Assembly (NCBI RefSeq): GCF_014696345.1
Contig: NZ_JACJPY010000034.1
Location: 1-44,459 of the forward strand
Direction: 5' to 3'
Length of the DNA: 44,459 nucleotides
Origin: Pseudanabaena cinerea FACHB-1277
GTDB taxonomy: Bacteria > Cyanobacteriota > Cyanobacteriia > Pseudanabaenales > Pseudanabaenaceae
The notes below the pieces were generated by a model. That model made no database searches. It saw only the letters and a list, made by a program, of their open reading frames with translations, and had not been told where the DNA came from. This document shows positions 31,754 through 41,998 of this stretch, piece after piece (the first letter of the stretch is position 1; every line of letters begins with the position of its first letter). A program made the translations under genes and the position numbers.

Positions 31754-32720
31754 CCAAAATTTAGATGCACTAGGGCTGAGTGAGGGTCAATCTAGTGATT
31801 CCAAATTTGACCCAAAATTGGAGTCAAGGCAGATGTGGGGCAAAATATTTGCCTACTTCTGCGTTTTTGCCACCCTATTGGGCTTAATCGTCTTGGCTTT
31901 CTTGATTTTTGATGTGGTGGGCGATGGCTCTAGCCGACTCAATACCGCAATGCTAACCCAATACCCATCACGCCGTCCCCTCGAAGCTGGCTACCGTGCC
32001 GCTATTTTAGGTACGTTTTGGATGCTTGCCTATGTATTGTTATTAGTAGTCCCCCTTGGGGTTAGTTCTGCGATATATCTTGAAGAGTACGCGCCGAAAA
32101 ACTGGTTTACTGAATTAATTGAACTAAATATTTATAACCTTGCTGGTATTCCTTCAATTATTTACGGTTTGCTAGGTCTAGGACTGTTTGTACGCGGTCT
32201 ATACAGTGGACGCTCGGTAATTGTGACAGGGATTTTAACTATTACCTTGCTGATTTTGCCCCCTGTAATCGTGATTTCCCGCGAAGCAATTCGGGCAGTG
32301 CCGCAGTCGGTGCGCCAAGCTTCCTATGGTGTCGGTGCAACCAAGTGGCAGACTATTAGACACCATGTACTACCTGCCGCCCTACCAGGCATTTTGACAG
32401 CCGTAATTATCTCTAGTTCTAGAGGTATTGGCGAAACTGCTCCCATTGTGGTTTTGGGTGCTGGTACGGTTTTGTTTGACCCTAAAGCGTCGCCAATTAA
32501 TTTTGGGGCCTTATTTAGTGGTAGATTTGGAGATGTATTCACTGATACATTATGGTCGAACGATAACTTCTTTTCAGTGCTTCCTTACCAAATCTATGAA
32601 TGGGTGGGCGATGCTAAAGCCGATTTTCAAACCTTAGCTTCAGCAGGAATTGTCGTTCTCTTGGTGCTAGTTTTGGGCATGAATTTGATCGCCATCTTCC
32701 TGCGTAACAAGGTGAGTTAG
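31746..32720 (+). CDS. pstA: Phosphate ABC transporter permease PstA
   Basis: 324 residues with a hydrophilic N-terminus ([20 protein letters not shown]) and about six helices. The permease loop reads [20 protein letters not shown] and is followed by [14 protein letters not shown], the PstA hallmark. It pairs with PstC to form the membrane channel. It overlaps pstC and lies 72 bp before pstB. Confidence 0.93.
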   Translation: MNNQNLDALGLSEGQSSDSKFDPKLESRQMWGKIFAYFCVFATLLGLIVLAFLIFDVVGDGSSRLNTAMLTQYPSRRPLEAGYRAAILGTFWMLAYVLLLVVPLGVSSAIYLEEYAPKNWFTELIELNIYNLAGIPSIIYGLLGLGLFVRGLYSGRSVIVTGILTITLLILPPVIVISREAIRAVPQSVRQASYGVGATKWQTIRHHVLPAALPGILTAVIISSSRGIGETAPIVVLGAGTVLFDPKASPINFGALFSGRFGDVFTDTLWSNDNFFSVLPYQIYEWVGDAKADFQTLASAGIVVLLVLVLGMNLIAIFLRNKVS

Positions 32721-32792
32721 TTCTGATTAGTCGCCTAAATTTAGCACCCTCTAATTTAACGAAGGATAAATAATTACAACTGGTCATTGACA

Positions 32793-33611
32793 ATGAATGC
32801 AAGTGATAGTCAATCTGCTGAAAAGCAATCTGTTTTAGTAGCTGAAAATGTTAACGTTTTTTATAGCTCTAATAGCCCTGCGGTTGCAGGTGTATCTTTA
32901 GAGATTCTAAAAAATCAGATTACAGCCTTTATTGGTCCATCAGGCTGTGGCAAAAGTACAATTTTAAGATGTTTCAATCGCCTCAATGATTTGATTGAGG
33001 GTTGTCGGGTTAAGGGTTCGATTACTTTTAATGGCATCGATCTATATGATCCTAAGGTTGATGCGGTGGCAGTGCGCCGTCATATTGGCATGGTGTTTCA
33101 GCGTCCTAATCCTTTCCCTAAGTCCATTTTTGAAAATATTGCCTTTGGTCCTCGCATTAATGGATTTAAGGGTTCCAAAAATGACATGGCTGACTTGGTG
33201 GAAAAGTCTTTACGGTCAGCAGCAATTTGGGATGAGGTAAAGGACAAGCTCAATGAGAGTGGCTTAGCTCTCTCTGGTGGTCAGCAACAGCGTTTATGTA
33301 TTGCAAGGGCGATCGCTGTGGAGCCACAGGTAATCTTGATGGATGAACCCTGCTCAGCCCTTGACCCCATCTCTACCCTCCGCATCGAAGAACTGATGCA
33401 AGAACTCAAGCAAAAATATACGCTGGTCATCGTGACTCACAATATGCAACAGGCATCGCGATCGGCAGATATGACTGCTTTCTTTAATACTGAGCTTTCT
33501 GATAGCGGTAAGCGCATGGGCAAACTAGTGGAAATTGATCGCACATCGGTGATTTTTAGCAGCCCCAAGCAAACCGCCACCGAAGAATATATTAGCGGTC
33601 GTTTCGGCTAA
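32793..33611 (+). CDS. pstB: Phosphate ABC transporter ATPase PstB
   Basis: I start at the ATG at 32793 ([16 protein letters not shown]); a TTG two codons earlier is possible. Walker [11 protein letters not shown]-loop [20 protein letters not shown] (the PstB-specific NPFP), signature [16 protein letters not shown], Walker [14 protein letters not shown] and switch His VTHN are all intact. It drives phosphate import through PstCA. Last gene of the Pho-box operon; a hairpin follows. No phoU is seen in the window. Confidence 0.95.
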   Translation: MNASDSQSAEKQSVLVAENVNVFYSSNSPAVAGVSLEILKNQITAFIGPSGCGKSTILRCFNRLNDLIEGCRVKGSITFNGIDLYDPKVDAVAVRRHIGMVFQRPNPFPKSIFENIAFGPRINGFKGSKNDMADLVEKSLRSAAIWDEVKDKLNESGLALSGGQQQRLCIARAIAVEPQVILMDEPCSALDPISTLRIEELMQELKQKYTLVIVTHNMQQASRSADMTAFFNTELSDSGKRMGKLVEIDRTSVIFSSPKQTATEEYISGRFG

Positions 33612-33648
33612 ATGCGATTGTAGGTATATTCCAATTACATCAAAGTTA

Positions 33649-33689
33649 AAAGCCTGTTATTGTGGCGTTTCATCACAATAACAGGCTTT
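33649..33689. terminator. Hairpin terminator between pstB and the convergent ABC exporter
   Basis: A 16-bp perfect stem (AAAGCCTGTTATTGTG and complement) with a nine-base loop. T residues flank it on both strands, so it can serve both convergent genes. Confidence 0.75.
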
Positions 33690-33729
33690 ACTCTTAAGCA
33701 ACATTCAGTGTGTATAAGAATTGCTGTGC

Positions 33730-35484
33730 CTAGACAAGGGCAGATTCTAGTTTATGTTGATTCCAAAGATTTTGATAGATTGCTGACTCTGCCAATAGCT
33801 GAGCGTGGGTTCCTACCTGTACTACTTGACCTGCATCCATCAAAATAATGCGATCGCAAATAGAAGCTGCCGAAAGATTATGGGTAATAAATAGAACGGT
33901 TTTGTGTTGGGGGAAATTAGCGAGAATGCCCGTGGCGGTTTGGTTGTCGACACTAGAGAGCGCGTCATCTAGCACCAAAATGGGGGTATCCACCAGTAAT
34001 GCCCTTGCTAAAGCCGTGCGCTGCCGTTGTCCACCCGAAAGCGTGATTCCCCTTTCACCCACAAGGGTGTCATATTGCTTAGGAAATTTGAGGATCTCAG
34101 GTTCAATTTTGGCTTGACTGGCAAAATTTTCTACCTCATGATCGAAGGCTTGGGGTTTGCCATAGCGAATGTTGTCGCGTATAGTGGCGCTGAATAGAAA
34201 GCTATCCTGTGGCACGAAGGCAATCAGCGATCGCAGATCCTCAATTCGCATTGCGGTAATATCAATGCCATCAATAAATATTTGTTGCGAGCGCACATTG
34301 ATAAGACGCATCAAGGCATTTGCTAAGGTTGACTTACCAGAACCGACAGTTCCTAAAATTGCCACTGTTTCCCCTGGCTCCACGCGAAAATTCACCCGAT
34401 CAAGGGCTGGTACTATGGCGTCGGGGAAAGTAAAGGTAAGATTTTTAATCTCAATGCTGCCTTTGATTTGATCTTTATGAATGGCGATCGCTTGGTCGGG
34501 ATCGGCGATCGCGGGGGGCATATCAAGAATATTTTGAATCCTTTGCAGACTGACCACGCCGCGCTGATAAGTCACCATCACAAATCCCAAAATTGCTGTC
34601 GGGAAAATCAAGCGCTCCACATAGATAATTAGGGTAAGCAGATCGCCAATTTTAAAGGTTGTATTAGCAGGATTAGCTAGTTTCTCACCACCAAACCAAA
34701 TCAACACCAAAAAGCTAATACTGGCGATGCCCCCTAATAATGGAAATAAAATATTGCGGCTCTTCGCCATTCGCAAATTGGCATCTAGTAGGCGATCGTT
34801 GAGGCGAGCGAAAGCATCGCGTTCATTCTGCTCTTGGGCATAGGTTTTGATCAGTGCCATGCCATTGAGATCCTCTTGCAGTAATGAACTAACCTGTGAT
34901 AGTTCTTCCTGCACTTCCATCTGTTCATCACGCAATTGACCGCTAAAGCTCTGCACAATTACCAACATGATCGGATAAACCGATATTGATAAAACTGTGA
35001 GCATCGGATCGATGGAGAGCATTGCTGGCAAGGTCAGACTATAGACAAATACGGAGTTGATAATGCTCAGCAACGCAAATCCCATCAGCCTGCGGATATT
35101 TTCGACATCACTGGTGACAATGCTAATGGTTTCCCCTGCGGAATTATTAGAAAAGTAACTGGGTGGCAGCTTCAACAAATGCTCAAAAATCTGCTGCTTG
35201 AGGCTAAATTCCACTTTGCGCCCGATGCCAAATATCCAAACACGGGATGTCATTCTAATGATCCACATGATCGAAGATAGCCCCACGATCAGCCAGACAT
35301 AATTCATAATTTGGCTGGTGTCTATACTTTGAACTTTGCCTAGACCATCTACGGCGACTCTTATCAGTGAAGGTATATAAGTGCCAAGAATATTGGCGGC
35401 TAACAGAGCAGTCGTACCGATCGCCAGATCGAACCAGTAAGGACGGAGATAGTTTTGCAGATTTTGAAATTGCGATCGCGCCAT
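33730..35484 (-). CDS. ABC exporter, fused membrane and ATPase domains
   Basis: 584-residue half-transporter with six membrane helices (about 1-310) and an ATPase domain. Motifs are Walker A GTVGSGKST, Q-loop FVPQD, signature LSGGQRQRTALARAL, Walker B ILVLDDALSSVD and switch FITHN. The catalytic Glu after Walker B is Asp (LDDALSSVD). This is the mark of the degenerate subunit of heterodimeric exporters such as BmrC or MdlA. No partner gene lies adjacent, so the partner may be elsewhere or the protein may work as a homodimer. The substrate cannot be read. It is convergent with pstB. Confidence 0.85.
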   Translation of the reverse strand: MARSQFQNLQNYLRPYWFDLAIGTTALLAANILGTYIPSLIRVAVDGLGKVQSIDTSQIMNYVWLIVGLSSIMWIIRMTSRVWIFGIGRKVEFSLKQQIFEHLLKLPPSYFSNNSAGETISIVTSDVENIRRLMGFALLSIINSVFVYSLTLPAMLSIDPMLTVLSISVYPIMLVIVQSFSGQLRDEQMEVQEELSQVSSLLQEDLNGMALIKTYAQEQNERDAFARLNDRLLDANLRMAKSRNILFPLLGGIASISFLVLIWFGGEKLANPANTTFKIGDLLTLIIYVERLIFPTAILGFVMVTYQRGVVSLQRIQNILDMPPAIADPDQAIAIHKDQIKGSIEIKNLTFTFPDAIVPALDRVNFRVEPGETVAILGTVGSGKSTLANALMRLINVRSQQIFIDGIDITAMRIEDLRSLIAFVPQDSFLFSATIRDNIRYGKPQAFDHEVENFASQAKIEPEILKFPKQYDTLVGERGITLSGGQRQRTALARALLVDTPILVLDDALSSVDNQTATGILANFPQHKTVLFITHNLSAASICDRIILMDAGQVVQVGTHAQLLAESAIYQNLWNQHKLESALV

Positions 35485-35491
35485 ATTATTT

Positions 35492-35794
35492 TTACTTACT
35501 CAAGAAGAATTCGGTTAAGGCTTTGACTGCGGGAGACAAAATCACAACGGCGGCGGCAGCGCTGATTAAGCCAAAGGCTAGACTTACGATTTGGGTTGAA
35601 GCTTTTTGATAAGCCTCGCTGGTGATTTTCACCTCTTTGATGTTGGATTCAAGACTAATAAATCGCTTGTCCATACCATTTTCTAGACTAATAAACCGCT
35701 TGTCTATATCGTTTCCGAGTTGCTCAAGCCTGTCTAAGATGGTTTTTAAATTGTCATCACTCACGGGGGGGGGACTCCATATCTTTGATTGCAA
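35492..35794 (-). CDS. Small coiled-coil membrane protein with G/C9 tract at the N-terminus
   Basis: The product has a coiled coil with a duplicated unit (DKRFISLENGM, DKRFISLESNI) and one C-terminal membrane helix (IVSLAFGLISAAAAVVILSP). The frame from the ATG crosses a run of nine C (35765-35773 on the + strand as G). A GTG start just after the tract (VSDDNLKTILDRLE) would avoid it. Slippage in that tract could switch the longer form. It lies 7 bp before the ABC exporter gene on the same strand. Coiled-coil plus tail anchor suggests a scaffold; family unknown. Confidence 0.55.
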   Translation of the reverse strand: MQSKIWSPPPVSDDNLKTILDRLEQLGNDIDKRFISLENGMDKRFISLESNIKEVKITSEAYQKASTQIVSLAFGLISAAAAVVILSPAVKALTEFFLSK

Positions 35795-35810
35795 ACTAGC
35801 GATCGCTGTT

Positions 35811-35960
35811 AGAAACCATCTAAGAATTAGTTTCTAAGGTCAAAAACTCTAAGAGATCCCCCTCAATCCCCCTTGTAAAGGGGGAAGAAGATAAATATCA
35901 TATTCTCCCCCCTTGAGTAAGGCAGTCGGGGGGGATCTAGACAATTCTTAAATGGTTTCT
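35811..35960. repeat. 150-bp foldback repeat with 18-bp terminal inverted repeats
   Basis: AGAAACCATCTAAGAATT at the left and its complement at the right (one mismatch) bound a 150-bp unit. Inside are further inverted C/G runs (ATCCCCCT, CCCCCTTGTAAAGGGGG, GGGGGGGATCT), so the whole unit folds into a long hairpin. This looks like a non-autonomous MITE-like or foldback repeat common in cyanobacteria. No clear target-site duplication is seen. It covers the promoter area of the coiled-coil gene. Confidence 0.7.
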
Positions 35961-35967
35961 CAGAAGT

Positions 35968-35995
35968 AAAAAGCAAGTGCCAGCACTTGCTTTTT
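35968..35995 (-). terminator. Terminator after glyA
   Basis: AAAAAGCAAGTGC and its perfect complement around CA form a 13-bp stem with a T5 tail on the - strand (and A5/T5 symmetry). It lies 8 bp after the glyA stop. Confidence 0.9.
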
Positions 35996-36003
35996 CATTA
36001 ATA

Positions 36004-37302
36004 CTAAACTGCTAGAGCAGGTTCTTTAGTTGTAATGGTCGGATAGTCGAGTTCAGGATAGAGTGGGAAGCGATCGCATAATGTCTGCACTCTCGCTAGG
36101 CAATCCGCTTGCACTTGGTCATTATCTGGACTGAGTAGGCGATCGGCGATGATATTGGCAATCTCGCGGAAATCAGATTCTAAAAGTCCCCGTGAGGTCA
36201 TCGCAGGTGTGCCAAGGCGCAATCCACTAGTCACAAAAGGCGACTCTGGATCAAAGGGAACCGTGTTTTTGTTGGCGGTAATATTTACGCCGCTTACCAA
36301 TAAATCGGCAACCTTGCCAGTCATGCCAATGCAACGCAGATCCACCAATACCAAATGATTATCCGTGCCATTGGAAACTAGCTTGAAGCCGCGCTCCTGT
36401 AACTGCGCTGCCATTGCCTTAGCATTGGCGATTACCTGCCCCGCATAGGTCTTAAACTCTGGACGCAAAGCCTCACCAAATGCCACCGCCTTCGCAGCGA
36501 TTACGTGTTCCAGCGGTCCCCCCTGAGAGCCTGGGAATACCGACTTATCAAATTTTTTGCCTAGTGCCGCATCACGGGTCATGATCAATCCGCCACGGGG
36601 ACCTCTGAGAGTCTTGTGGGTGGTGGTGGTGACAACATCGCAATAGGGAATGGGGTTAGGGTGATGCCCCGAAGCGACTAGCCCCGCAATATGGGCGATA
36701 TCTGCCATCAAGTATGCCCCCACCTCATCGGCGATCGCTCGGAATTTGGCAAAATCAATGATGCGCGAATATGCTGAATAACCACAAATGATCAATTTGG
36801 GCTTATGCTGCAAAGCCAAATCGCGGATCAAATCAAAATCTAACTGCTCGGTTTCCTTATTTAGTCCGTAATGTACTTTGTTAAACCACAGTCCCGAAAC
36901 ATTCACAGGCGAACCGTGGGTCAAATGTCCACCGTGAGAAAGATCCATCCCCAAAAAAGTATCCCCTGGTTTGAGCAGGGTCAGGAATACGGCAAAGTTT
37001 GCCTGTGCGCCAGAGTGGGGCTGGACATTAGCATGGGCTGCGCCAAATAGCTCTTTGACACGCTCGATCGCGATCGACTCAATTTCATCGACAAACTCAC
37101 AGCCGCCGTAATAACGCTTCGATGGCAAACCTTCAGCATATTTATTAGTCAATACAGACCCCTGTGCCGCCATCACCGCAAGGGAAGTAAAGTTTTCACT
37201 GGCAATTAATTCAATATTGTGGCGTTGTCTTTCAATTTCCTTGCCAATAAAACCAGCAACAAGGGGATCGGCAGCATTGAGGAGAGAGAACAAATTAGTC
37301 AT
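36004..37302 (-). CDS. glyA: Serine hydroxymethyltransferase
   Basis: 432 residues. PLP enzyme that interconverts serine and glycine and charges tetrahydrofolate, also needed in photorespiration. The Schiff-base lysine is in [18 protein letters not shown] (about residue 231). The N-terminal [24 protein letters not shown] and HGGHLTHG loops are intact. The length is normal. It is downstream of the prenyltransferase gene on the same strand, separated by a 10-bp-stem hairpin. Confidence 0.96.
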   Translation of the reverse strand: MTNLFSLLNAADPLVAGFIGKEIERQRHNIELIASENFTSLAVMAAQGSVLTNKYAEGLPSKRYYGGCEFVDEIESIAIERVKELFGAAHANVQPHSGAQANFAVFLTLLKPGDTFLGMDLSHGGHLTHGSPVNVSGLWFNKVHYGLNKETEQLDFDLIRDLALQHKPKLIICGYSAYSRIIDFAKFRAIADEVGAYLMADIAHIAGLVASGHHPNPIPYCDVVTTTTHKTLRGPRGGLIMTRDAALGKKFDKSVFPGSQGGPLEHVIAAKAVAFGEALRPEFKTYAGQVIANAKAMAAQLQERGFKLVSNGTDNHLVLVDLRCIGMTGKVADLLVSGVNITANKNTVPFDPESPFVTSGLRLGTPAMTSRGLLESDFREIANIIADRLLSPDNDQVQADCLARVQTLCDRFPLYPELDYPTITTKEPALAV

Positions 37303-37342
37303 TTTTCTAAAATATGGGACTGGATATACGGACTAAATCTAA

Positions 37343-37379
37343 TATTTATAGGGCATGGCGAAGCAGCACCCTATAAATA
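37343..37379 (-). terminator. Hairpin between the prenyltransferase gene and glyA
   Basis: TATTTATAGGG pairs perfectly with CCCTATAAATA around a 15-nt loop directly after the upstream stop codon. There is no long T run, so it is a weak terminator or a message-end stabiliser. Confidence 0.5.
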
Positions 37380-38363
37380 CTAATATAAACGCTCTAATAC
37401 ATACTCAGTCAGACCGATCAAGGAATGCTTAGGCGCAGAGGCAGGCAGCCATTCGATCGCTGTTAGTGCCGATCGCACATGGGTTTTAGCAAGCTCTCGT
37501 GATCGGGCAATACCATCACTGCCGTAAACCAATTCCAAAGCTCGCTCTAGATCCCCCACCTCACTAAATTCTCGCTCGATCAATCCGCGCAGGTGCGGAT
37601 GTTCTTCTAGGGCAAATAGTACAGGCGCGGTCAAATTGCCTTGCTTGAGGTCAGAACCCGCAGGCTTGCCAAGGGTTTCGGTGGAGCTAGTGAAATCGAG
37701 AATATCGTCAACAACTTGAAAGGCAATGCCAAAATGCTTGCCAAAGTTAAATAGCTGCTCCGCCTGCACTTGACTCACCCCACTCAATACCCCTGCTGCC
37801 TTAGCGCTGCCTGCCATCAAAGAAGCCGTTTTATAAAAACTCTTTTCCAGATAGTCCTCAAAGGTCAAGTCACTGTCAAAAGCGGTGAGACTCTGGCGGA
37901 TCTCTCCCTCGGCAAAGTCCGTAATTACCTTCGACAAGAGCTTGACCACTTCGAGATTATCCAAGTTGGCAAGATACCAAGAAGCTTGGGCAAACAAAAA
38001 ATCCCCCGCAAGTACTGCAATCCGATTGCCAAAGCTGCTATTGACCGTTGGCATTCCGCGCCGCAATTCTGCTAGATCGATCACGTCATCATGGACGAGG
38101 CTAGCGGTATGGATCATCTCAGTGATTTCTGCCAAGCGTCGATGACGAGCGGTAATGTCGCGATCGCTCATGGTGGCACGAGACACCAACAACACGAGGG
38201 CAGGGCGCATACTCTTACCCTTAGCCTCAAACAGATGCTCAGCAGCAGCATATAGGATCGGATGCCTTGCCCCTACCAACTGCTTCAAATTATCCGTGAG
38301 CGTGCGTAAGTCATCTTTGACTGGTGCAAAAAGTTCGGTGACAGATGCGGTAGGAAGGCTCAT
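37380..38363 (-). CDS. sds: Solanesyl-diphosphate-synthase type trans-prenyltransferase
   Basis: 327 residues. The first Asp-rich motif is HDDVID (Asp92, 93, 96) in TASLVHDDVIDLAELRRG and the second is FQVVDDILDF. The residues just upstream of the first motif are small (HTAS), as in long-chain prenyl synthases, allowing C45 product. VGARHPILYAAAEHLFEAKG is characteristic of the cyanobacterial plastoquinone-side-chain enzyme (Slr0611-like). The product would be the solanesyl tail of plastoquinone. It precedes glyA on the same strand. The chain length is inferred, not seen. Confidence 0.88.
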   Translation of the reverse strand: MSLPTASVTELFAPVKDDLRTLTDNLKQLVGARHPILYAAAEHLFEAKGKSMRPALVLLVSRATMSDRDITARHRRLAEITEMIHTASLVHDDVIDLAELRRGMPTVNSSFGNRIAVLAGDFLFAQASWYLANLDNLEVVKLLSKVITDFAEGEIRQSLTAFDSDLTFEDYLEKSFYKTASLMAGSAKAAGVLSGVSQVQAEQLFNFGKHFGIAFQVVDDILDFTSSTETLGKPAGSDLKQGNLTAPVLFALEEHPHLRGLIEREFSEVGDLERALELVYGSDGIARSRELAKTHVRSALTAIEWLPASAPKHSLIGLTEYVLERLY

Positions 38364-38713
38364 GCGAATAAACCAGATTTATATCAATTTTTACATATCT
38401 TCATATATTGTATGAGTAATGTTGAAAGAGTTAAAGACGTATGTCCATAGGTTTTCTGAATCAGCCACCAGTTGCAAGTCTCACAATGACCGTAAATGGC
38501 TGATAATCATCACCAACTACTCCTTTAGCCAGAAATTTCTGCTTACTGCCCTGATTGCTGTGGCGATCGCCACAAAATACCAGCACTAACTGATAATTAG
38601 CCGTATGTATTTAAGATCTATACCTTAGGGCTTGATTCTTAAACTTTATTTACGATTGCTATATTATTTAATAAATCGTATTAATCCAATCGTTATAGAT
38701 GGAAATTTGACTA
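38364..38713. other. 350-bp intergenic region upstream of rpaA
   Basis: No credible gene is seen. The region is AT-rich near rpaA (about 38640-38700) and must hold divergent promoters for sds and rpaA. I see no RNA structure or repeat I can support. Confidence 0.4.
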
Positions 38714-39454
38714 ATGATGCCTAGGCTACTCTTGATCGACGATGATCCAATCATCTCTGAAATGGTGACACTGAATCTTGAACATGCTGGATATCAAGTC
38801 AGCCAAGCAAGTGATGGTATTAAAGGACAAGCCCTTGCCATTCAGTTGATGCCAGACATGATCATCCTTGACTTGATGCTGCCCAGAGTTGATGGGTTTA
38901 CAGTTTGCCAAAGGCTACGCCGTGACGAACGCACTAGGGAAATTCCTGTCATGATGCTGACGGCAATGGGGCAAACTCAGGATAAAGTCGAGGGCTTTAA
39001 TGCAGGAGCAGATGATTATCTCACCAAGCCCTTTGAGTTAGAAGAAATGCTGGCTAGGGTACGAGCTTTATTGCGACGCACCAATCGCATTATTGATACA
39101 GCCAAACATGGCGAAATCTTGATCTTTGGCTCCCTCACCCTTGTGCCTGAGAGGTTTGAGGCAATTTGGTTTAATAAAACTATCAAGCTCACCCATTTAG
39201 AGTTTGAGTTGTTGCATTGCCTCCTGCAAAGGCATGGGCAGACCGTATCCCCTAGCGAAATCCTCAAGGAGGTTTGGGGTTATGAACCCGATGACGATAT
39301 TGAGACGATTCGGGTGCATATTCGGCATTTGCGTACCAAGCTAGAGCCTGACCCACGCCATCCCAAATATATCAAAACGGTTTATGGGGCAGGTTACTGT
39401 TTGGAGTTACCCCACGAAGCCGATACTTATCCTACCGAACAGGCGATCGCCTAA
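38714..39454 (+). CDS. rpaA: OmpR-family response regulator RpaA
   Basis: 246 residues with a receiver domain (Asp9-11 acidic pocket in [12 protein letters not shown], phospho-acceptor Asp53 in [12 protein letters not shown], Lys in [10 protein letters not shown]). A winged-helix output domain follows ([20 protein letters not shown], then [20 protein letters not shown]). [17 protein letters not shown] is typical of RpaA, the SasA-partnered circadian output regulator, and differs from RpaB. It is monocistronic with its own terminator. The second ATG is an alternative start. Confidence 0.85.
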   Translation: MMPRLLLIDDDPIISEMVTLNLEHAGYQVSQASDGIKGQALAIQLMPDMIILDLMLPRVDGFTVCQRLRRDERTREIPVMMLTAMGQTQDKVEGFNAGADDYLTKPFELEEMLARVRALLRRTNRIIDTAKHGEILIFGSLTLVPERFEAIWFNKTIKLTHLEFELLHCLLQRHGQTVSPSEILKEVWGYEPDDDIETIRVHIRHLRTKLEPDPRHPKYIKTVYGAGYCLELPHEADTYPTEQAIA

Positions 39455-39467
39455 TATTTATCAAATC

Positions 39468-39498
39468 AAAAAAGAACTTGCTATGCGAGTTCTTTTTT
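39468..39498 (+). terminator. Terminator after rpaA
   Basis: AAAAAAGAACTTGC pairs with GCGAGTTCTTTTTT around TAT (one G-U), with a T run. Strong and located 14 bp after the stop. Confidence 0.88.
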
Positions 39499-39567
39499 TG
39501 TAGACGATCGCGCTATGCCTGAAAATAGACCCATAACAAATATCAATAGCAAATTACTGAGCATTGC

Positions 39568-40944
39568 ATGAAAATTCTATTTGCGGCGGCTGAAGTTGCG
39601 CCCCTAGCCAAGGTTGGTGGTATGGCAGATGTAGTGGGCGCACTTCCCCCAATCTTGCGGAAAATGGGGCATGATGTGCGAATTATCATGCCTTATTACG
39701 GCGTAATCCCAGATAAGCTCAAGGAAAATCCTGAATGGAAATGGAAAGGTTATGCCATGTTTCAGGAATTCGATATTTTTGAAACGGTATTGCCTGGTAC
39801 GGATGTACCTTTGTACTTGATGGGGCATGGCTCATTTATTCCAGCCCGTGTTTATGGCGGCGAAGATGAAGATTGGCGGTTTACGATGTTTGCCAATGCC
39901 GTCGCCGAGTTTGCATGGAACTATTGGAAGCCCAATATTATTCATTGCCACGATTGGCATACGGGCATGATCCCTGTGTGGATGCACCAAGTTTCTGACA
40001 TTGGCACTGTATTCACGATTCATAATCTTGCTTACCAAGGTCCTTGGAAATGGTTTCTAGATCAGATTACATGGACACCTTGGTATATGGATGCTCATAA
40101 CACGATGGCAGGAGCGATCAAATATGCCGATCGCGTGAATACGGTATCGCCCACCTATGCTCAGCAAATCTGTACCCCTGCCTATGGTGAAGGGCTAGAG
40201 GGGCTACTCTCCTTCTTGAAACCTTGGGGGATTTTGAATGGCGTTGATACTGATGTCGAAAATCCTGCAACCGATGCGGCACTAGTCCAAAACTATTCCA
40301 TCGACACCCTAGACGATCGCCTCGCCAATAAACTTGCGCTGCAAAAGGAATTGGGACTAGGTGTTAACCCCCGCACATTTTTGATCGGCATGGTCAGCCG
40401 TCTAGTCGAGCAGAAGGGGGTGGATCTAATTTTGCAGATTTTAGAGCGCTATCTTGCCTATACCGATGCTCAATTTGTGGTGCTAGGTACAGGCGATCGC
40501 TACTACGAGTCCCAGCTATGGCAAATTGCCGCCCGTTATCCTGGACGGATGTCTGCCCAAATCCTCTTCAATTCGGCATTATCGCACCATATTTATGCAG
40601 GCTCCGATGCCTTTTTAATGCCTAGTCGTTTTGAACCCTGTGGCATTAGTCAATTAATCGCCCTCCGCTATGGCTCTATTCCCATTGTGCGGCGCACGGG
40701 GGGCTTAGTGGATACCGTCTCATTCCACGATCCGATCAATCAAGTGGGTACAGGCTTTAGCTTCGATCGCTATGAACCTTTGGATCTCTATACCTGCATG
40801 GTACGAGTATGGGAAAGCTATCGCTATGCCGATGCTTGGAAAGCCTTGCAACAACGCGGCATGAGCAGTAACTTCAGTTGGCAAGCCTCCGCCGATAAGT
40901 ATGTGCAGCTATATCGTTCTATCCCTGGTTTAGAGAACGCCTAA
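39568..40944 (+). CDS. glgA: Glycogen synthase (ADP-glucose, GT5)
   Basis: 458 residues. The ADP-glucose contact [13 protein letters not shown] is near the N-terminus, with [14 protein letters not shown] in the middle. The C-terminal domain has [16 protein letters not shown] and [20 protein letters not shown] with the catalytic Glu region. It extends alpha-1,4 glucan chains. The extended [11 protein letters not shown] loop and length of about 460 fit one of the two GlgA types of cyanobacteria. It is preceded by rpaA, whose family is known to influence glycogen metabolism. Confidence 0.94.
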   Translation: MKILFAAAEVAPLAKVGGMADVVGALPPILRKMGHDVRIIMPYYGVIPDKLKENPEWKWKGYAMFQEFDIFETVLPGTDVPLYLMGHGSFIPARVYGGEDEDWRFTMFANAVAEFAWNYWKPNIIHCHDWHTGMIPVWMHQVSDIGTVFTIHNLAYQGPWKWFLDQITWTPWYMDAHNTMAGAIKYADRVNTVSPTYAQQICTPAYGEGLEGLLSFLKPWGILNGVDTDVENPATDAALVQNYSIDTLDDRLANKLALQKELGLGVNPRTFLIGMVSRLVEQKGVDLILQILERYLAYTDAQFVVLGTGDRYYESQLWQIAARYPGRMSAQILFNSALSHHIYAGSDAFLMPSRFEPCGISQLIALRYGSIPIVRRTGGLVDTVSFHDPINQVGTGFSFDRYEPLDLYTCMVRVWESYRYADAWKALQQRGMSSNFSWQASADKYVQLYRSIPGLENA

Positions 40945-40983
40945 AGTTAGTTTCATCTGCATAGCGGGTGACAATACATAAAA

Positions 40984-41034
40984 CTAGAAGGATGTTAAAA
41001 GTATGACTGAGCCTTACTTTTAGCATCCTTTCTA
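40984..41034 (+). terminator. Long hairpin after glgA
   Basis: AAGGATGTTAAAAGTA pairs with TACTTTTAGCATCCTT (one mismatch-type G-U), extended by CTAGA/TCTAG. The trailing T run is poor, so termination is probable but not certain. Confidence 0.6.
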
Positions 41035-41061
41035 GATTACTTCAAGCCTCAATAGATTACT

Positions 41062-41925
41062 ATGCGCCAGTTCCCAATTATTCTCATTCCGCCACCTGTG
41101 CAGCGAATCGCGCAGTCAAAACCTGATGCGCCAGCCTTCACGGGCAATTTACCGATCGCCCCTAGTCAAGCGCCACAACCCATCGAAACCCAAGAAGCAA
41201 TTCTACTTACCATTGGCTTAATTTTAGTGGTTGGTGTGGTCACGTTAATTGCTAAGGAATTGGGGATTGTGGTGCTGATTCTTGGCACGATCGCGATTAT
41301 TTTCAAAGTGCGTTATCAGTTCCAAACTTACCGAAATCGCTATCAAAAGTATCAAGATTCTTTGCAAGGTTATTTGCTGCAATTGGAAAGCTATTCCCGT
41401 GAGGAGTTGCAATATCAAAAGAAGTTGGCGATCGCCCATGGGTCTGAGCGTGTCCTTACTTTTCGGCAGCAGCAATATAAGAAGCTATTTGCGAAGTTAG
41501 CTTTGACCGATCAAGGCACTGCAATTAATGAATTGGATAATTCTATCCATTTAGCAACTAATGCCGTGCGATTTGGGAATGCGTTGCGAAATTATCTTTC
41601 AGGCAATCTCTATCAAAATGCCAAGCTGCATATTCCTAGTATTGATTATGAATGGTCGCCAGATTTGGTATATCGCGATCCTGAGCTAAATTGTCACATT
41701 GCGATCGAGATTGTGTCGTCGGTAGAAGATAGGGCAGCGATCGCCCAAAATGATTTGGCGGAAAGATTTTTGATCAATGCTAATTGGATCATCATTAAGT
41801 TTGCTGAAGCTCAAATCCAGCGAAAGACCCTAGAATGTTGTAAAGAATTTGCTAAATTGCTCGATCGCCTTAGCCTCGATCCTAAGCCAATTGACCAGTT
41901 AACTGATGTTGCCGATCTCAACTGA
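41062..41925 (+). CDS. Membrane-anchored protein with endonuclease-like C-terminal domain
   Basis: A Pro-rich N-terminus is followed by two close membrane helices (about 50-85, AILLTIGLILVVGVVTLIAK and GIVVLILGTIAIIF). A Tyr/Gln-rich coiled region (YQFQTYRNRYQKYQDSLQGY) follows. The C-terminal domain reads YEWSPDLVYRDPELNCHIAI, EIVSSVEDR and ANWIIIKFAEAQIQ. This resembles PD-(D/E)xK proteins of cyanobacteria that read DxAYID...IEIDEPY...GWIVIRFAE. Here the usual Asp/Pro residues after the Glu are replaced, so activity is doubtful. Function is unknown. Confidence 0.6.
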   Translation: MRQFPIILIPPPVQRIAQSKPDAPAFTGNLPIAPSQAPQPIETQEAILLTIGLILVVGVVTLIAKELGIVVLILGTIAIIFKVRYQFQTYRNRYQKYQDSLQGYLLQLESYSREELQYQKKLAIAHGSERVLTFRQQQYKKLFAKLALTDQGTAINELDNSIHLATNAVRFGNALRNYLSGNLYQNAKLHIPSIDYEWSPDLVYRDPELNCHIAIEIVSSVEDRAAIAQNDLAERFLINANWIIIKFAEAQIQRKTLECCKEFAKLLDRLSLDPKPIDQLTDVADLN

Positions 41926-41998
41926 ATTTGGGTAATTGCAGGTTTGTCGATCTTTCTGAAAACCTAACTTTATTATTTCGAGCTGTCATAGGTTGTAT

